Shown here piece by piece: positions 8,717-18,309 of a stretch of 64,000 bases of DNA. Both the position numbers and the translations under genes were made by a program. The DNA comes from Photobacterium frigidiphilum. Its GTDB lineage: Bacteria > Pseudomonadota > Gammaproteobacteria > Enterobacterales > Vibrionaceae. The stretch's first letter is position 1. Each line of letters opens with the position of its first letter. Location: assembly GCF_003025615.1 (NCBI RefSeq), contig NZ_PYMJ01000002.1:277256-341255 (forward strand), read 5' to 3'. The notes below the pieces were generated by a model. The model was not told where the DNA came from and searched no databases. It worked only from the letters and a program-made list of their open reading frames with translations.

Positions 8717-11119
8717 CTAGTTAATCTGATAGATAAAGCTTTGCTCAGCCATCGGCAAAGAGCCGTTACTTAAGAATGAAATAGAATTAGCTTGCATGTC
8801 AGCAATTGCACTAGCAAATGGAGCTAGTGGACCTAATGGTTGTTTTGCTAATGCACCATGGAAACTGTATTCCTTTTTATATAGTGCAGCACTTCTGTTA
8901 TTACCTTCAGTTGGTGGTCCTGACAGAATTTCGTAACTGTTGTTAACTATCATCGGAATAGTACCGGCGACTGCTGATTTTAGAACATCTTCTTGTGCTA
9001 AAAATGGTCCATTAGGAATTACGGTATCGCCTTGTGCCATCGATAGATAAACAGGTGTTTGTATACTACCTAGCAAGTTGGCTGGATCTGTTGTATCTAA
9101 TACCGATTGCGCTGCATAAGCAAAGGTATTAAAGAATACACTGTCACAACTAGCATCATCTAGCTCACTACATGTACTCGCTTTAAAGGCCGTATAGCCA
9201 TCACTTGCTTTCAATGCTGCTTTGATGGTGCCACTAAATGCTTCTGAGTTAAATAGGAAGTAAGCAATGCCACCACCAGGAACGTCAAAGTGGCTTCGAG
9301 TAATACTGAATAAGCCTGCTTCAGTCGCTAGATCATCAAGTACTGGTTTATTCATGGTTGCGGTATAACCAATACCCACAATTCCACCTAAGGAAATACC
9401 AACATAACCGACACCAGGTTTACCGTTATTGATAAGGGATAGTTTACTTAATTCACCATATGTGGGTTCGATTCCTGCTTGAGTAAATTTATCTTTTGCT
9501 CCAAACATAACTCCCAGAGAGGCGCGTAAACTCATTTGGTCAGCGACAGATTGTCGAATATTATCACGTGCAACAGGTAATACTGCGAGATTCATATAAG
9601 CAATTTCTTGTGTAATCTTTTCATTGAAAGCAGGATCCCACCGTTCACCATGCAATGGTAAATCTATTGCAATGAGTGCCTGACAGTTTGTATCAAGGGT
9701 TTTTCCTGCATAATAATCAGCGCTGTTATTATCACTTGTAAAGCCATGGCCAAAAATATTTACTGGAATATTATTTACATCGCTACAGTTTGATGGGTCT
9801 GGCATATATAAGTTATATGGTACATCTGCGACTGAACGTAATTGAGGTGCTGGGCTGTATTTAGTGATTAGACGTTCTGCATCAAGCTGTTGTGTTTTGG
9901 CTTCATCTAGATATAGCTTCTTGTTAATCAACTTTTGAATAACCGCTAGTTTAGTGGCATTGTCGCTAGGATCGTTAACGAGAGTTGTTAATTGATCTGG
10001 TGTTATTCCAATATTATTACTTGTTAATTGAGCCAATAAAATTGCACTGGTGGCATCATTACGGTTAATTACGTTTAAGATTTTGGCCAAACTTGGAGTG
10101 GCACTTTGCCACGGTTGAGAAAGAAGAGCTGTTAAATCCTCATTTGATGCCAAGAAGTAAGGCAGTTTTACTGTGCCTGTGTACTTTGTAACTCCTGGCA
10201 TTGTATAACTAGCATCTAGTTCTGGTTTGACAAAGCTAAACATCCCCTGCGTATCAATATCTGTACCCCAGATAGCGCTGGCATTTCCTTGTTCAGTTTG
10301 TGTGGTTGTTGCTACAACATTACCTGCGGATAATGCGATCGCTGCTTTGGCTGCGTATAGAGCGTCACCAGCAGATGCTGTTGTAAACCAGGTAGAATAA
10401 ACAATATCTTTTTGTAGAGTGCCTGTAGTTGCTTCTATTGTCTTCTCGGTCGCATGAATAATTTTTTGGGCCGGTATAAGCGCTTCTGATGGCGGTGGAT
10501 TAGAGACTTTAAGTACGGCATAACTATTAGAAGTACCAACAGAATTATTACTTTCATCCAGTAAGGCATCCGTGACAGCAAACATGTAATTACTGTTTGC
10601 TTTTAATGGTTTTAACAATGACACAATGAGTGATTGTCCTGCTGTTGTTACTATATAGTCGGTGCCATAAGTAAGGGCTGCAGGTGTAGTTGTATCTGTT
10701 TGAGAGGTCGGGTTAAAAGACTCAATAATAACAAAGCTTTCTGGGTCAGGGGTTTCAGTTAATGCTTTGCCCTTGAATTCGATGGTGATGGGTTCAAGTG
10801 TTCCCCAGCCATCATTTTTACCTAATGCAATTTTAGGGTCTGCGATATTTGTTGAATAAGCAGGATCCGGTTGCCCATTGCTGAGTAGATTACTACCGTC
10901 TGTGGCGAGCGTACCGTCATAACTATCAACAGCTAAAAATGAAGGTGTTACCACTTCTTTTTCAGTGGAAAGCAAATCAAAATTGATCTTTGTTTCGGCT
11001 TTTAAACTTTTTTCAATATCAGGGTCAATGGTAGCTTTACCCTCGAGACTAGTTTCATCACCACAGCCATATAGACCTAAACTTGAAGCAATTAATAACG
11101 CTAATAAATTCTTATTCAT
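8717..11119 (-). CDS. volA: Surface lipoprotein lipase/lysophospholipase, VolA type
   Basis: An 800-residue lipoprotein: the signal peptide ends in the lipobox LGLYGC with Cys19 as the lipidation site. A long N-terminal region with bacterial Ig-like character (about 100-320) precedes an alpha/beta-hydrolase domain. That domain has an oxyanion-side GHG motif (457-459) and a nucleophile elbow GISLGG with Ser576. In Vibrio cholerae, VolA is a surface-exposed lipase that releases fatty acids from lysophosphatidylcholine, and its gene lies beside a fadL paralogue. The same pairing is seen here, with fadL directly upstream and 53 bases between the genes. Together they would release and import long-chain fatty acids. 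The role is inferred from family and context. Confidence 0.85.
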   Translation of the reverse strand: MNKNLLALLIASSLGLYGCGDETSLEGKATIDPDIEKSLKAETKINFDLLSTEKEVVTPSFLAVDSYDGTLATDGSNLLSNGQPDPAYSTNIADPKIALGKNDGWGTLEPITIEFKGKALTETPDPESFVIIESFNPTSQTDTTTPAALTYGTDYIVTTAGQSLIVSLLKPLKANSNYMFAVTDALLDESNNSVGTSNSYAVLKVSNPPPSEALIPAQKIIHATEKTIEATTGTLQKDIVYSTWFTTASAGDALYAAKAAIALSAGNVVATTTQTEQGNASAIWGTDIDTQGMFSFVKPELDASYTMPGVTKYTGTVKLPYFLASNEDLTALLSQPWQSATPSLAKILNVINRNDATSAILLAQLTSNNIGITPDQLTTLVNDPSDNATKLAVIQKLINKKLYLDEAKTQQLDAERLITKYSPAPQLRSVADVPYNLYMPDPSNCSDVNNIPVNIFGHGFTSDNNSADYYAGKTLDTNCQALIAIDLPLHGERWDPAFNEKITQEIAYMNLAVLPVARDNIRQSVADQMSLRASLGVMFGAKDKFTQAGIEPTYGELSKLSLINNGKPGVGYVGISLGGIVGIGYTATMNKPVLDDLATEAGLFSITRSHFDVPGGGIAYFLFNSEAFSGTIKAALKASDGYTAFKASTCSELDDASCDSVFFNTFAYAAQSVLDTTDPANLLGSIQTPVYLSMAQGDTVIPNGPFLAQEDVLKSAVAGTIPMIVNNSYEILSGPPTEGNNRSAALYKKEYSFHGALAKQPLGPLAPFASAIADMQANSISFLSNGSLPMAEQSFIYQIN

Positions 11120-11172
11120 ACTGGAATCCTTTCTTTCAAATCATCTGATGGTGTATTTACACCAATAAGTTT

Positions 11173-12420
11173 CTAGAATGTGTAGTTCATTTGTGCGGCA
11201 CTAATAATGGCGCCGCCGGATGATGTGAAAGTGCTGCCATCTTCTTCGAAGGTGCTTTCTTTGCCGTATAGATAAGTCAGACCGAGATCAAATGACATAT
11301 TTGGGCTGTAGGTATAAGTAGCACCTGCTGAGTACCAATAACGATCGGTATCAGGGATACTTAAAGTTGCTTGACCTGCTTGCTCGTCAAACGCAAAACC
11401 AGCACGTACTGTCCACGTTGGGTTGATCGTGTATGTAGCACCTAACGCATAACGGAAACTGTCGTCGTAATCTTCTTCTTTTAGCAAACAAGTACCTGAT
11501 TCCCCGTTGTAACCTGGTGAACATTCATTACTTGTTGCTTTTAATTCTTCAAATTTGCTGTATTGCGTCCATTGAACGCTGTAGTGCACAGCCCATTGAT
11601 TGTTTAACTGATGGAAGCCTGAGAACTCAGCAATGGCAGGTAATACTACTGGCAGCTTACCGGTTATGGTGTTATTTGGTGTACCTGTGATAGCACCAAG
11701 GTAGTCAGTGAAGTCACCTTCAAACTCGAGATCCACTTGTGAACGGTAGCTGAGACCGAAACGGTTGTTTTCGTTGTATTCGTATAACCCACCAATGTTC
11801 CAACCCCAATCAAAGGTATCTCCTTTCATGGTGATTGTTTTATCGCTGGGGCTAGAGTCAGAAACTGCAGCAGAAAGTGAGCCAAGATAACGGTTTAATT
11901 CAGCATCACCGTATACCAAACTGACACCACCACCAATACTGAAGTTATCGTTAATACGATAAGCAATATTAGGGTTGAAATTGATGGTGATGAGCGATGT
12001 ATCACCAGCTGATGAGCCTGCATTAAAATCGGTAGGGTATTCTGTCGCCACACCATAATTTGAAAAGAGTGCCAAGCCAACAGCTAAGCGATCATTAATT
12101 GGTTGAATGTAGTAACCTGCTGGTACAAAAGCGACGGGCGCGACATCTTTAGCTGTTTGGCCAAAGCTTTTATCTTCCACATCGACACTAGGGTCAACAA
12201 TACTGAATCCACCTGAAATTTCAGCTGTTTTGAAAAGGGTCATTGCGGCGGGGTTACGTGAAAGCACGGCGGCGTTATCAGCGATAGCTGCATCACCTGC
12301 GAATGCTCGACCAAGACCTGATGCTGAATGTTCTGAAACTTGAAACCCAGCGCCATGTGCTGTTGTTGATATTAATGCTGCTGTAATGGCAAGTGCTGTA
12401 TATCTAACTTTTACGGACAT
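11173..12420 (-). CDS. fadL: Long-chain fatty acid outer-membrane transporter, FadL family
   Basis: A 415-residue outer-membrane beta-barrel with a signal peptide (cleavage after about residue 23, TAHGA). It has the FadL N-terminal hatch sequence, including SGLGRAFAGDAAIADNA and the NPA motif (RNPAAM, residues about 56-61). The C-terminus ends in Phe (MNYTF), as expected for an assembled barrel. FadL proteins take up long-chain fatty acids from the medium through a lateral opening. The gene is first in a two-gene unit with volA. Many marine bacteria have several fadL copies, so this need not be the main one. A palindrome at 12484-12502 in the leader might be a regulatory site. Confidence 0.93.
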   Translation of the reverse strand: MSVKVRYTALAITAALISTTAHGAGFQVSEHSASGLGRAFAGDAAIADNAAVLSRNPAAMTLFKTAEISGGFSIVDPSVDVEDKSFGQTAKDVAPVAFVPAGYYIQPINDRLAVGLALFSNYGVATEYPTDFNAGSSAGDTSLITINFNPNIAYRINDNFSIGGGVSLVYGDAELNRYLGSLSAAVSDSSPSDKTITMKGDTFDWGWNIGGLYEYNENNRFGLSYRSQVDLEFEGDFTDYLGAITGTPNNTITGKLPVVLPAIAEFSGFHQLNNQWAVHYSVQWTQYSKFEELKATSNECSPGYNGESGTCLLKEEDYDDSFRYALGATYTINPTWTVRAGFAFDEQAGQATLSIPDTDRYWYSAGATYTYSPNMSFDLGLTYLYGKESTFEEDGSTFTSSGGAIISAAQMNYTF

Positions 12421-12803
12421 TATACTGCCTCTCTATTCACTTCTGTATTTAGCTTCTTGTTCTTCATTCCATGAAGGAAAAACAACTCAATTTTATTGAG
12501 TTTCAACAATGTTCAGATAAACAGAGCCATGTTAGGCGCGCTGAAAGGAAAGGATGCTATCTAGGTATAGATGCGTCATATCCATATGATGCAAAGTGAT
12601 TATGCTTGCGCGATTAGTCTCTCATGGAAATTGTCTGAAACAATATGAAACACAGTTATGGAGTATAAAGAGGAAAGTTTAAAATGTTAACCCAGTGTAA
12701 ATCATTGTTTTTGATATTGATGGCTAATCGAGCAGTATTCGATTGCATTGCGTTTTAAACGTATGTTTTAAATAAAACGAGCGTTTGGAATCATAGATCT
12801 AAA
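12421..12803. other. Intergenic region upstream of fadL with two palindromes
   Basis: About 380 bases without a gene between fadL and the rnt terminator. Two palindromes stand out: AACTCAAT-TTT-ATTGAGTT (12484-12502), about 63 bases before the fadL start codon, and TCATAT-CC-ATATGA (12576-12589). Neither matches the FadR consensus as I know it. The first could be a 5'-UTR hairpin or an operator. Confidence 0.45.
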
Positions 12804-12822
12804 AGCCCAGCAGTGCTGGGCT
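12799..12822 (-). terminator. Terminator of rnt
   Basis: Palindrome AGCCCAGCA/TGCTGGGCT (12804-12822), followed on the minus strand by TTTTAGAT. It lies about 30 bases past the rnt stop codon. Confidence 0.75.
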
Positions 12823-12851
12823 CATAGGAGGTCTGATGAGTTTTGGTTGTT

Positions 12852-13523
12852 TTAATTTTGAGACTTATCGATTTCTTCTGTTTGAGATTCAAAAAGCGGC
12901 CATCCGCCTAATTTCTTCCATTTGTTAACAATCTCACAAAACAGTTCTGCTGTTCGCTCGGTATCATAGAGGGCAGAGTGTGCTTCTTTGTTATCAAATG
13001 CGATTCCAGCCGTTTTACATGCTTTTGCTAAAACGGTTTGACCGAACGCTAAACCACTCAATGCGGCAGTATCGAAAGTGGCAAAGGGGTGGAAAGGATT
13101 GCGTTTTAGACGGGCACGCTCTGAGGCTTCCATTACAAAGCTATGATCGAAGTTAGCATTATGTGCAACCATGATCGCACGTGAGCAATCAGCCGTTTTT
13201 TGTTCTTTACGTATTTGCTTATAGATTTCTTTTAATGCCGTTTCTTCAGACACAGCGCCACGTAATGGGCTGAACGGGTCACGAATGCCATTAAATTCTA
13301 ATGCTTCTTTATGTAAAACTGCGCCTTCAAAGGGGGCTACATGAAAATGAATGGTCGAAGCCGGTTTTAACCAACCATCTTCGTCCATTTGTAATGTAAC
13401 GGCACAGATCTCAAGTAGGGCATCAGTTTTGGCATTAAAGCCGGCAGTTTCAACGTCAATGACTACGGGAAAGTAGCCGCGGAAGCGACTTTTTAATGTA
13501 TTTAGTTCGTTTTGTTCGCTCAT
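12852..13523 (-). CDS. rnt: Ribonuclease T
   Basis: A 3'-5' exoribonuclease that trims tRNA CCA ends and matures 5S and 23S rRNA. The 223-residue protein shows the DEDDh exonuclease residues: Asp23 and Glu25 in IDVETAGFN, Asp126 in HNANFDHS, and His182 and Asp187 in [12 protein letters not shown]. The C-terminal tail after residue 205 is variable and polar. The gene is divergent from motY, the same neighbour as reported in other Vibrio species. The start codon has no strong ribosome-binding site beyond GACAGCAG-like sequence, but the N-terminus matches the family length. Confidence 0.96.
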   Translation of the reverse strand: MSEQNELNTLKSRFRGYFPVVIDVETAGFNAKTDALLEICAVTLQMDEDGWLKPASTIHFHVAPFEGAVLHKEALEFNGIRDPFSPLRGAVSEETALKEIYKQIRKEQKTADCSRAIMVAHNANFDHSFVMEASERARLKRNPFHPFATFDTAALSGLAFGQTVLAKACKTAGIAFDNKEAHSALYDTERTAELFCEIVNKWKKLGGWPLFESQTEEIDKSQN

Positions 13524-13692
13524 AACACTGCTGTCGATAAAAAAGAGGCTGGCATTATGTCAGATTCAGAAGTCTAGCTAAACCTTCTGGTTACAAATGT
13601 TCATGATCTCACGATGATCGGCTAAAGATTTTTGAATTAAATTCGATACAATAGGGAGTAGTGAAAAGCCCCGTTGTTAGATTTGGAAAAGC

Positions 13693-14583
13693 ATGAATAC
13701 ATTTTTTAAAATTGTTTGTTTAAATGCTTCTGTTTTAACGTGCTTAGTATTAAGCCCGTCAGTTATGGCTGCTAAACAATATGTAGCGACCCCGGCACAA
13801 TCAAGCTGGAAAGTTGCAGTCGATACGCCACTTGAATGCCGTATGATTCATGCTATTCCAAGTTATGGAGAGGCTCAATTCACCTCAAAGGCGGGGAAAA
13901 AAATCAATTTAGATTTTGAGCTTAAAATGCGCCGCCCTATGGGTGAAACACGCAATGTCAATTTAGTGTCAATGCCTGCGCGTTGGATGCCGGGTGAAGC
14001 GGCTGAACCGATAACGCAGATCCAATTTTTTAAGCAGTTTGATGGTTACGTCGGTGGTCAAATGGCGTGGGCAATGTTATCTGAGCTTGAAAGTGGGCGT
14101 TATCCTACTTTCAGTTATAACGATTGGCAGCATCGAGATAAAATGATTGAAGTAGGGCTTTCTGCGGTGTCTTTTCAAGCGCCATATCAGCAATTTAGCA
14201 TCTGTCTAGATAACCTGCTTCCATATAGCTTTGAAGATATCGCTTTTACTGTCTTGCATTATGATATGGATAACGATGAATTGAATAAACCTTCTCAGCG
14301 GCGTTTAGCTCAAATTACAGACTTTGTGCGTTACAGTGATGATATTGATTTAGTGTTGCTAGCAACTTACAGCGATTCGACTGGGGGTGCCAACGTGAAT
14401 CAGAGTTTATCTGAACGTCGTGCAAAGAAACTAGAAGAATACTTTATGTCGCTAGGGCTACCTAAAAACCGTATTCAAGTAGAAGCGTATGGTAAGCGTC
14501 GTCCAATAGCAGATAACGATACCCCAATAGGGCGTAATAAAAACCGTCGTGTTGTTATCTCGTTGGGCAGAACAATCATTTAA
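13693..14583 (+). CDS. motY: Sodium-type flagellar motor protein MotY
   Basis: T-ring component of the sodium-driven polar flagellar motor, needed to anchor the PomA/PomB stator. The 296-residue protein has a signal peptide (about residues 1-26, cleaved after VMA). It then has the MotY-specific N-terminal domain with [18 protein letters not shown], and a C-terminal OmpA-like peptidoglycan-binding domain with [14 protein letters not shown] and [10 protein letters not shown] (about 215-296). The [15 protein letters not shown] ending is characteristic of the family. Presence of MotY implies that the host swims with a Na+-driven polar flagellum, although no other flagellar genes lie in this window. 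It is a single gene followed by a strong terminator. Confidence 0.96.
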   Translation: MNTFFKIVCLNASVLTCLVLSPSVMAAKQYVATPAQSSWKVAVDTPLECRMIHAIPSYGEAQFTSKAGKKINLDFELKMRRPMGETRNVNLVSMPARWMPGEAAEPITQIQFFKQFDGYVGGQMAWAMLSELESGRYPTFSYNDWQHRDKMIEVGLSAVSFQAPYQQFSICLDNLLPYSFEDIAFTVLHYDMDNDELNKPSQRRLAQITDFVRYSDDIDLVLLATYSDSTGGANVNQSLSERRAKKLEEYFMSLGLPKNRIQVEAYGKRRPIADNDTPIGRNKNRRVVISLGRTII

Positions 14584-14626
14584 TACGTTATGTCGCCACA
14601 TGTTAGTGGCTCAATAACGATAGTAG

Positions 14627-14662
14627 AAAGAGTTTCGGGCGTATAGCACGAAACTCTTTTTT
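14627..14662 (+). terminator. Rho-independent terminator of motY
   Basis: An 11-bp stem AAAGAGTTTCG/CGAAACTCTTT (14627-14637 with 14649-14659), followed by T-rich sequence on the plus strand. Confidence 0.88.
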
Positions 14663-14682
14663 ATTGGAGTGATATTTTTTGC

Positions 14683-15126
14683 TTAATGCAGGCGGAACTT
14701 AGCAATTAATTCACATTGGTTGCTCGCACTGATGTGAGAGAGCTGCTTTGCGATAACAGGGTTTGGGTGACGTTTTAGAAATTCAACTAAAGCAGAGCGA
14801 CAACAGCCTAAGGTTTCAATAAAAGCATCACACTCTTTTCTTGGGCATTGTGGGATCAGTGACATAACTTGTTCAGATGCAAGCTGAAGGTATTTAAGTT
14901 CATAATCATTGTCTCCATTCTTACGCCAAAAATCGGCAAGGTTATGGCATGAAACTACCTTAATAGTAAGCAGATCTTCTAACTCATCACGTGTATCATG
15001 AATCGGTTCAAGCAGCTGAGATTCAGCTAAAGCAAGTTGATAATGAATAATGGACATCATTGGTTTATTACTTTTTTCGGCTTCCGTTGCTAGCAGGGTA
15101 TGTGTTTCCCACCTTGAAACGTCCAT
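14683..15126 (-). CDS. DUF2753-like small cytoplasmic protein
   Basis: A 147-residue protein without signal peptide or membrane segment, mostly alpha-helical in appearance. It contains a TPR-like start (residues 10-40, IIHYQLALAES) and a cysteine-containing middle (IPQCPRKECDAFIETLGCCRSA, about residues 92-113). It resembles the DUF2753 proteins found mainly in Vibrionaceae, whose function is unknown. The ATG has only a weak AAAGG-like ribosome-binding site. It stands alone, next to but not in an evident operon with the sod gene. I recognise the family only from its overall pattern. Confidence 0.6.
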   Translation of the reverse strand: MDVSRWETHTLLATEAEKSNKPMMSIIHYQLALAESQLLEPIHDTRDELEDLLTIKVVSCHNLADFWRKNGDNDYELKYLQLASEQVMSLIPQCPRKECDAFIETLGCCRSALVEFLKRHPNPVIAKQLSHISASNQCELIAKFRLH

Positions 15127-15239
15127 GGTTTTTCCTTTTATTTACCCCCAACGTTGAATCTCAAGGGGACGTGATATTAACGGTGACTGATACCAATCAG
15201 CATCAGTCATTGATGTTCTTTGCAAACTAAAGCTGCTGA

Positions 15240-15851
15240 TTACTGCTGCAAGATAGCTAAGTAGCGCTGCGAGACTTGCTCCCAATCGACTACATTCCAC
15301 CAAGCATTAATATAATCAGGACGTTTATTCTGATAGCTGATGTAATAAGCATGCTCCCATACATCAAGGGCTAGAATCGGTTCGCCGCGATTGTCTGCAA
15401 TATCCATTAACGGGTTATCTTGATTGCTCGTTGCCGAGATCTCTAATCGCCCCTCTACAACTGAAAGCCAAATAAATCCGGAACCAAAGTGGTTTGCTGC
15501 CGCATTAGAAAATGCTTCTTTAAATAATTCAAAACTACCGAAGTGGCAGTAAATTGCTTCAGCGAGTAAACCTGAAGGCTGGCTACCTCCGGTTGGTGAC
15601 ATACATTGCCAGTAAAGATTGTGGTTAAAGAAACCGCCACCATGGTTTCTTACTGCTGGTGAATGTGATGAGACATTGGCAAAGATAGTATGCAGTGACT
15701 GGGTTTCAAGCTCTGTTCCGGCAATGGCAGCAATGAACTTATCAAAGTACGTTTTGTGGTGACGGCTATAGTGGATCTCTACCGTTTTTGTATCGATATA
15801 AGGTTCAAGTGCATCATAGGCATAAGGTAACTTTGGAAAGCTAAAAGGCAT
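15240..15851 (-). CDS. sodA: Superoxide dismutase, manganese type
   Basis: A second cytoplasmic superoxide dismutase, 203 residues. Metal ligands are the His in HYSRHHKTY (near residue 27), the His in GGGFFNHNLYW (near residue 76), and the Asp and His of DVWEHAYY. The features HGGGFFNH and SATSNQDNPL (Gln donated from the C-terminal domain) point to the manganese type, unlike the iron-type enzyme at 4666-5250. A GGGAG ribosome-binding site precedes the ATG. A near-consensus Fur box at 15883-15901 overlaps the expected promoter, which fits the classic pattern of Mn-SOD induction when iron is short. The gene is compact (the C-terminus extends only slightly beyond the family core). Confidence 0.9.
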   Translation of the reverse strand: MPFSFPKLPYAYDALEPYIDTKTVEIHYSRHHKTYFDKFIAAIAGTELETQSLHTIFANVSSHSPAVRNHGGGFFNHNLYWQCMSPTGGSQPSGLLAEAIYCHFGSFELFKEAFSNAAANHFGSGFIWLSVVEGRLEISATSNQDNPLMDIADNRGEPILALDVWEHAYYISYQNKRPDYINAWWNVVDWEQVSQRYLAILQQ

Positions 15852-15882
15852 AGAAGAGACTCCCTTGATTATTTCTATACAT

Positions 15883-15901
15883 GGTAATGATAATCACTCG
15901 C
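15883..15901. promoter_or_regulatory. Fur box upstream of sodA
   Basis: The 19 bases match the Fur consensus GATAATGATAATCATTATC at 15 of 19 positions, including the unbroken core TAATGATAATCA. The site lies 32 bases before the sodA start codon and could also affect the divergent small gene at 16015. Confidence 0.75.
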
Positions 15902-16014
15902 ACTAACAACCATAACTTTTTTGAGATTATTAACTATGATTAGGTTGGACCCAGTGATGAGTGCCGTATTAATCATTGCTGAAACATATAACTAAGAAGA
16001 AAAAGTGGTGTGAT

Positions 16015-16353
16015 ATGAAGAAAATTATTTTATTGCTAATGGTGTGCTCATTTACTGTTTTTGCTGACGACAAAACGGTTGTAGGTAGTGATGCGACAGA
16101 GGCACTAGAACAAGTTGTCAGTGAAGTGACTTCAGAGTTGATTACGGTGGAACGAGCAGAAGAGTTAGATTTAAACCGTGCCACAACCTATGAAGTATCT
16201 AGCACCGTCAGTATTGATAATTTAGAACACAATATTGCCGAAAAAGTGAAAGAGTCGAAAGTGCCTTTTTATTCAGTAAAATTTAATAAGGCAACGCAGG
16301 CTGATGGTAATTATCGCGCAGAAGTGACGGAATACTTTAGCAAAGTTGAGTAA
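16015..16353 (+). CDS. Small exported protein, possible YdgH/BhsA-like (DUF1471) domain
   Basis: From the ATG at 16015 the protein has 112 residues with a clear signal peptide (MKKIILLLMVCSFTVFA, cleaved before Asp-Asp). An in-frame start 13 codons upstream would give a lysine-rich extension before the signal peptide and is less likely. The mature part is acidic, and its C-terminal third (VPFYSVKFNKATQADGNYRA) resembles the end of the small periplasmic YdgH/BhsA/McbA domain. Those proteins are stress-related in enterobacteria. The match is by eye and tentative. The gene is divergent from sodA and shares its Fur-box region. Confidence 0.7.
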   Translation: MKKIILLLMVCSFTVFADDKTVVGSDATEALEQVVSEVTSELITVERAEELDLNRATTYEVSSTVSIDNLEHNIAEKVKESKVPFYSVKFNKATQADGNYRAEVTEYFSKVE

Positions 16354-16369
16354 CCAGTTCGTTCATACT

Positions 16370-16396
16370 AAAAGGCCCGATGATATCGGGCTTTTT
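16370..16396. terminator. Bidirectional terminator between small exported gene and gloA
   Basis: Stem GCCCGAT/ATCGGGC (16375-16381 with 16385-16391) flanked by A- and T-runs, between convergent genes. Confidence 0.85.
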
Positions 16397-16402
16397 GTCG
16401 AA

Positions 16403-16795
16403 TTATGCACGTTGGATTAGTTCTATTTTGTAACCATCAGGGTCGGTCACAAAGGCAATATGTGTATTGCCGCCTTTAACCGGACCAGGCTCGCGAGTTA
16501 CATTGCCGCCTGCGGCTTTAATGGCATCACACGTTGCGTAGATATCTTCAGTGCCAATAGCGATGTGACCAAATGCATCGCCCATTTCATATTCAGTTGT
16601 TCCCCAGTTGTAGGTCAACTCAATAACAGCACCTTGCGATTCATCACCATACCCGACGAAAGCAAGGGTGTATTTATAGGCTTCATTTTTACGTTTACGA
16701 AGTAAATCCATACCCATTACATTGGTATAAAAATTGATTGCGCGGTCTAGATCTCCGACGCGAAGCATTGTGTGAAGAATACGTCCATTAGCCAT
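16403..16795 (-). CDS. gloA: Lactoylglutathione lyase (glyoxalase I)
   Basis: Isomerises the glutathione-methylglyoxal hemithioacetal to S-lactoylglutathione, the first step of methylglyoxal detoxification. The 130-residue protein has the four metal ligands at His8, Glu59, His77 and Glu125, matching the Ni2+-dependent E. coli enzyme with a three-residue longer N-terminus. The motifs [12 protein letters not shown] and FGHIAIG are typical. It precedes no obvious partner; nth lies directly upstream in the same direction, so read-through from nth is possible. Confidence 0.96.
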   Translation of the reverse strand: MANGRILHTMLRVGDLDRAINFYTNVMGMDLLRKRKNEAYKYTLAFVGYGDESQGAVIELTYNWGTTEYEMGDAFGHIAIGTEDIYATCDAIKAAGGNVTREPGPVKGGNTHIAFVTDPDGYKIELIQRA

Positions 16796-16828
16796 GTGTT
16801 ACTCCAGTGTGTAGGTAAACAATTTAGG

Positions 16829-17470
16829 TTATTCGTCAGGGTATATTTTATCTTTGAATTCACAGAGATCTTCAATAATACAGCTGCCACAGCGAGGTTT
16901 TCGTGCTATGCAGGTATAACGTCCGTGTAGAATCAACCAGTGGTGTACATCTACTTTGAATTCTGTTGGTACGACTTTAAGTAGTTTTTCTTCTACTTGG
17001 TCAACATTTTTACCCATGGCAAATTTAGTACGATTCGACACACGAAAGATATGGGTATCAACGGCAATTGTCGGCCAGCCAAACGCGGTATTTAGCACAA
17101 CATTCGCTGTTTTTCGCCCAACACCTGGCAGTGCTTCTAGCGCTTCACGATCTTCAGGAATTTCACCATTGTGCTTATCCAGTAAAATCTTACAGGTCTT
17201 AATGACGTTTTCAGCTTTGGAATTAAATAACCCAATGGTTTTAATGTACGTTTTAACCCCTTCAACACCCAAATCGTAGATAGTTTGTGGCGTATTTGCG
17301 ATAGGGTAAAGTTTATCTGTTGCCTTGTTCACACTCACGTCTGTAGCTTGAGCTGATAAGAGCACAGCAATCAGTAGCTCGAAGGGAGAGCTCCATTTTA
17401 ACTCTGTTTCAGGGTGAGGGTTTTCTGCTCGTAAGCGTTCTAGTATTTGGGTACGTTTTTGATTGTTCAT
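16829..17470 (-). CDS. nth: Endonuclease III
   Basis: DNA N-glycosylase/AP-lyase that removes oxidised pyrimidines. The 213-residue protein has the helix-hairpin-helix LPGVGRKTANVV with catalytic Lys120, the catalytic Asp138 in AVDTHIFRV, and the four [4Fe-4S] cysteines Cys187, Cys194, Cys197 and Cys203. Numbering equals that of E. coli Nth. It lies at the end of the rnf operon, as in E. coli, 137 bases after rnfE with an intervening hairpin at 17531-17555. Confidence 0.97.
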   Translation of the reverse strand: MNNQKRTQILERLRAENPHPETELKWSSPFELLIAVLLSAQATDVSVNKATDKLYPIANTPQTIYDLGVEGVKTYIKTIGLFNSKAENVIKTCKILLDKHNGEIPEDREALEALPGVGRKTANVVLNTAFGWPTIAVDTHIFRVSNRTKFAMGKNVDQVEEKLLKVVPTEFKVDVHHWLILHGRYTCIARKPRCGSCIIEDLCEFKDKIYPDE

Positions 17471-17530
17471 TGCTTGCTTCCTGGCTGCACCGCAAATGAC
17501 TTGTTATCACATGAACTCACGTAGGGGATG

Positions 17531-17555
17531 TGATGGGCGGTTGAGTCGCCCATCA
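17531..17555 (-). other. Hairpin between rnfE and nth
   Basis: A 9-bp stem TGATGGGCG/CGCCCATCA with a seven-base loop. No T-run follows on the minus strand, so it may act in mRNA processing or stability, not in termination. Confidence 0.5.
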
Positions 17556-17607
17556 TGTGATAAGTGTTTTGCGGTTTACTTTGTACGGTTAACAATACGA
17601 ATGTGCT

Positions 17608-18309
17608 CTAATCGGCAGATGTAATGCGTACTCGTTCTATTTCTGGCTTTTTATCGGCGGTTAATGCTTTTTTCTCTTCACGCTTTTTATCGATCACATT
17701 TTTTAACGCAATCATGAAGCCGACACCGAGGAATGCGCCCGGTGGTAGCATGGCAAGCAAGAAGCTGCTATCAAAGTTGAACACTTCAATACGCAACGAC
17801 AAAGCCCAGTCACCCAATAGGCGATCTGCACCATCGAAGAGTGTACCGTTGCCTAAAATTTCACGCATAGCACCAAGTACCACGAGCGCAGCTGTCATAC
17901 CTAACCCCATCCACAGTCCATCTAAGGCGGCAGGGATTGGGTCATTTTTAGAGGCAAATGCTTCGGCACGACCAATAATGATACAGTTAGTTACAATCAA
18001 TGGAATGAAGATTCCTAATGATTGGTATAAACCATAGGTGTATGCATTCATTAGTAATTGAACGCATGTGACGAGTGCCGCAATGATCATCACAAATACT
18101 GGAATACGGACTTCTGATGGAATCCATTGGCGCACCAAAGACACGATCAAATTAGAACCGACCAATACAGCTGTTGTCGCTAAACCTAAACCCAAGGCAT
18201 TGGTCACTGTGGACGATACGGCTAATAACGGACACAAGCCTAATAGCTGTACAATGGCAGGGTTATTGACCCACATGCCATTTTTCATTAATTCTTTATT
18301 TGTGCTCAT
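17608..18309 (-). CDS. rnfE: Rnf electron-transport complex subunit E
   Basis: A 233-residue inner-membrane subunit of the Na+-linked ferredoxin:NAD+ oxidoreductase (Rnf/Rsx). It has about six membrane segments and resembles RnfA in the conserved [17 protein letters not shown] and [13 protein letters not shown] stretches; in the complex RnfA and RnfE form the membrane pair that holds a shared [2Fe-2S] cluster. The C-terminal tail is charged. The start overlaps the rnfG stop codon by four bases, showing translational coupling. Confidence 0.95.
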   Translation of the reverse strand: MSTNKELMKNGMWVNNPAIVQLLGLCPLLAVSSTVTNALGLGLATTAVLVGSNLIVSLVRQWIPSEVRIPVFVMIIAALVTCVQLLMNAYTYGLYQSLGIFIPLIVTNCIIIGRAEAFASKNDPIPAALDGLWMGLGMTAALVVLGAMREILGNGTLFDGADRLLGDWALSLRIEVFNFDSSFLLAMLPPGAFLGVGFMIALKNVIDKKREEKKALTADKKPEIERVRITSAD

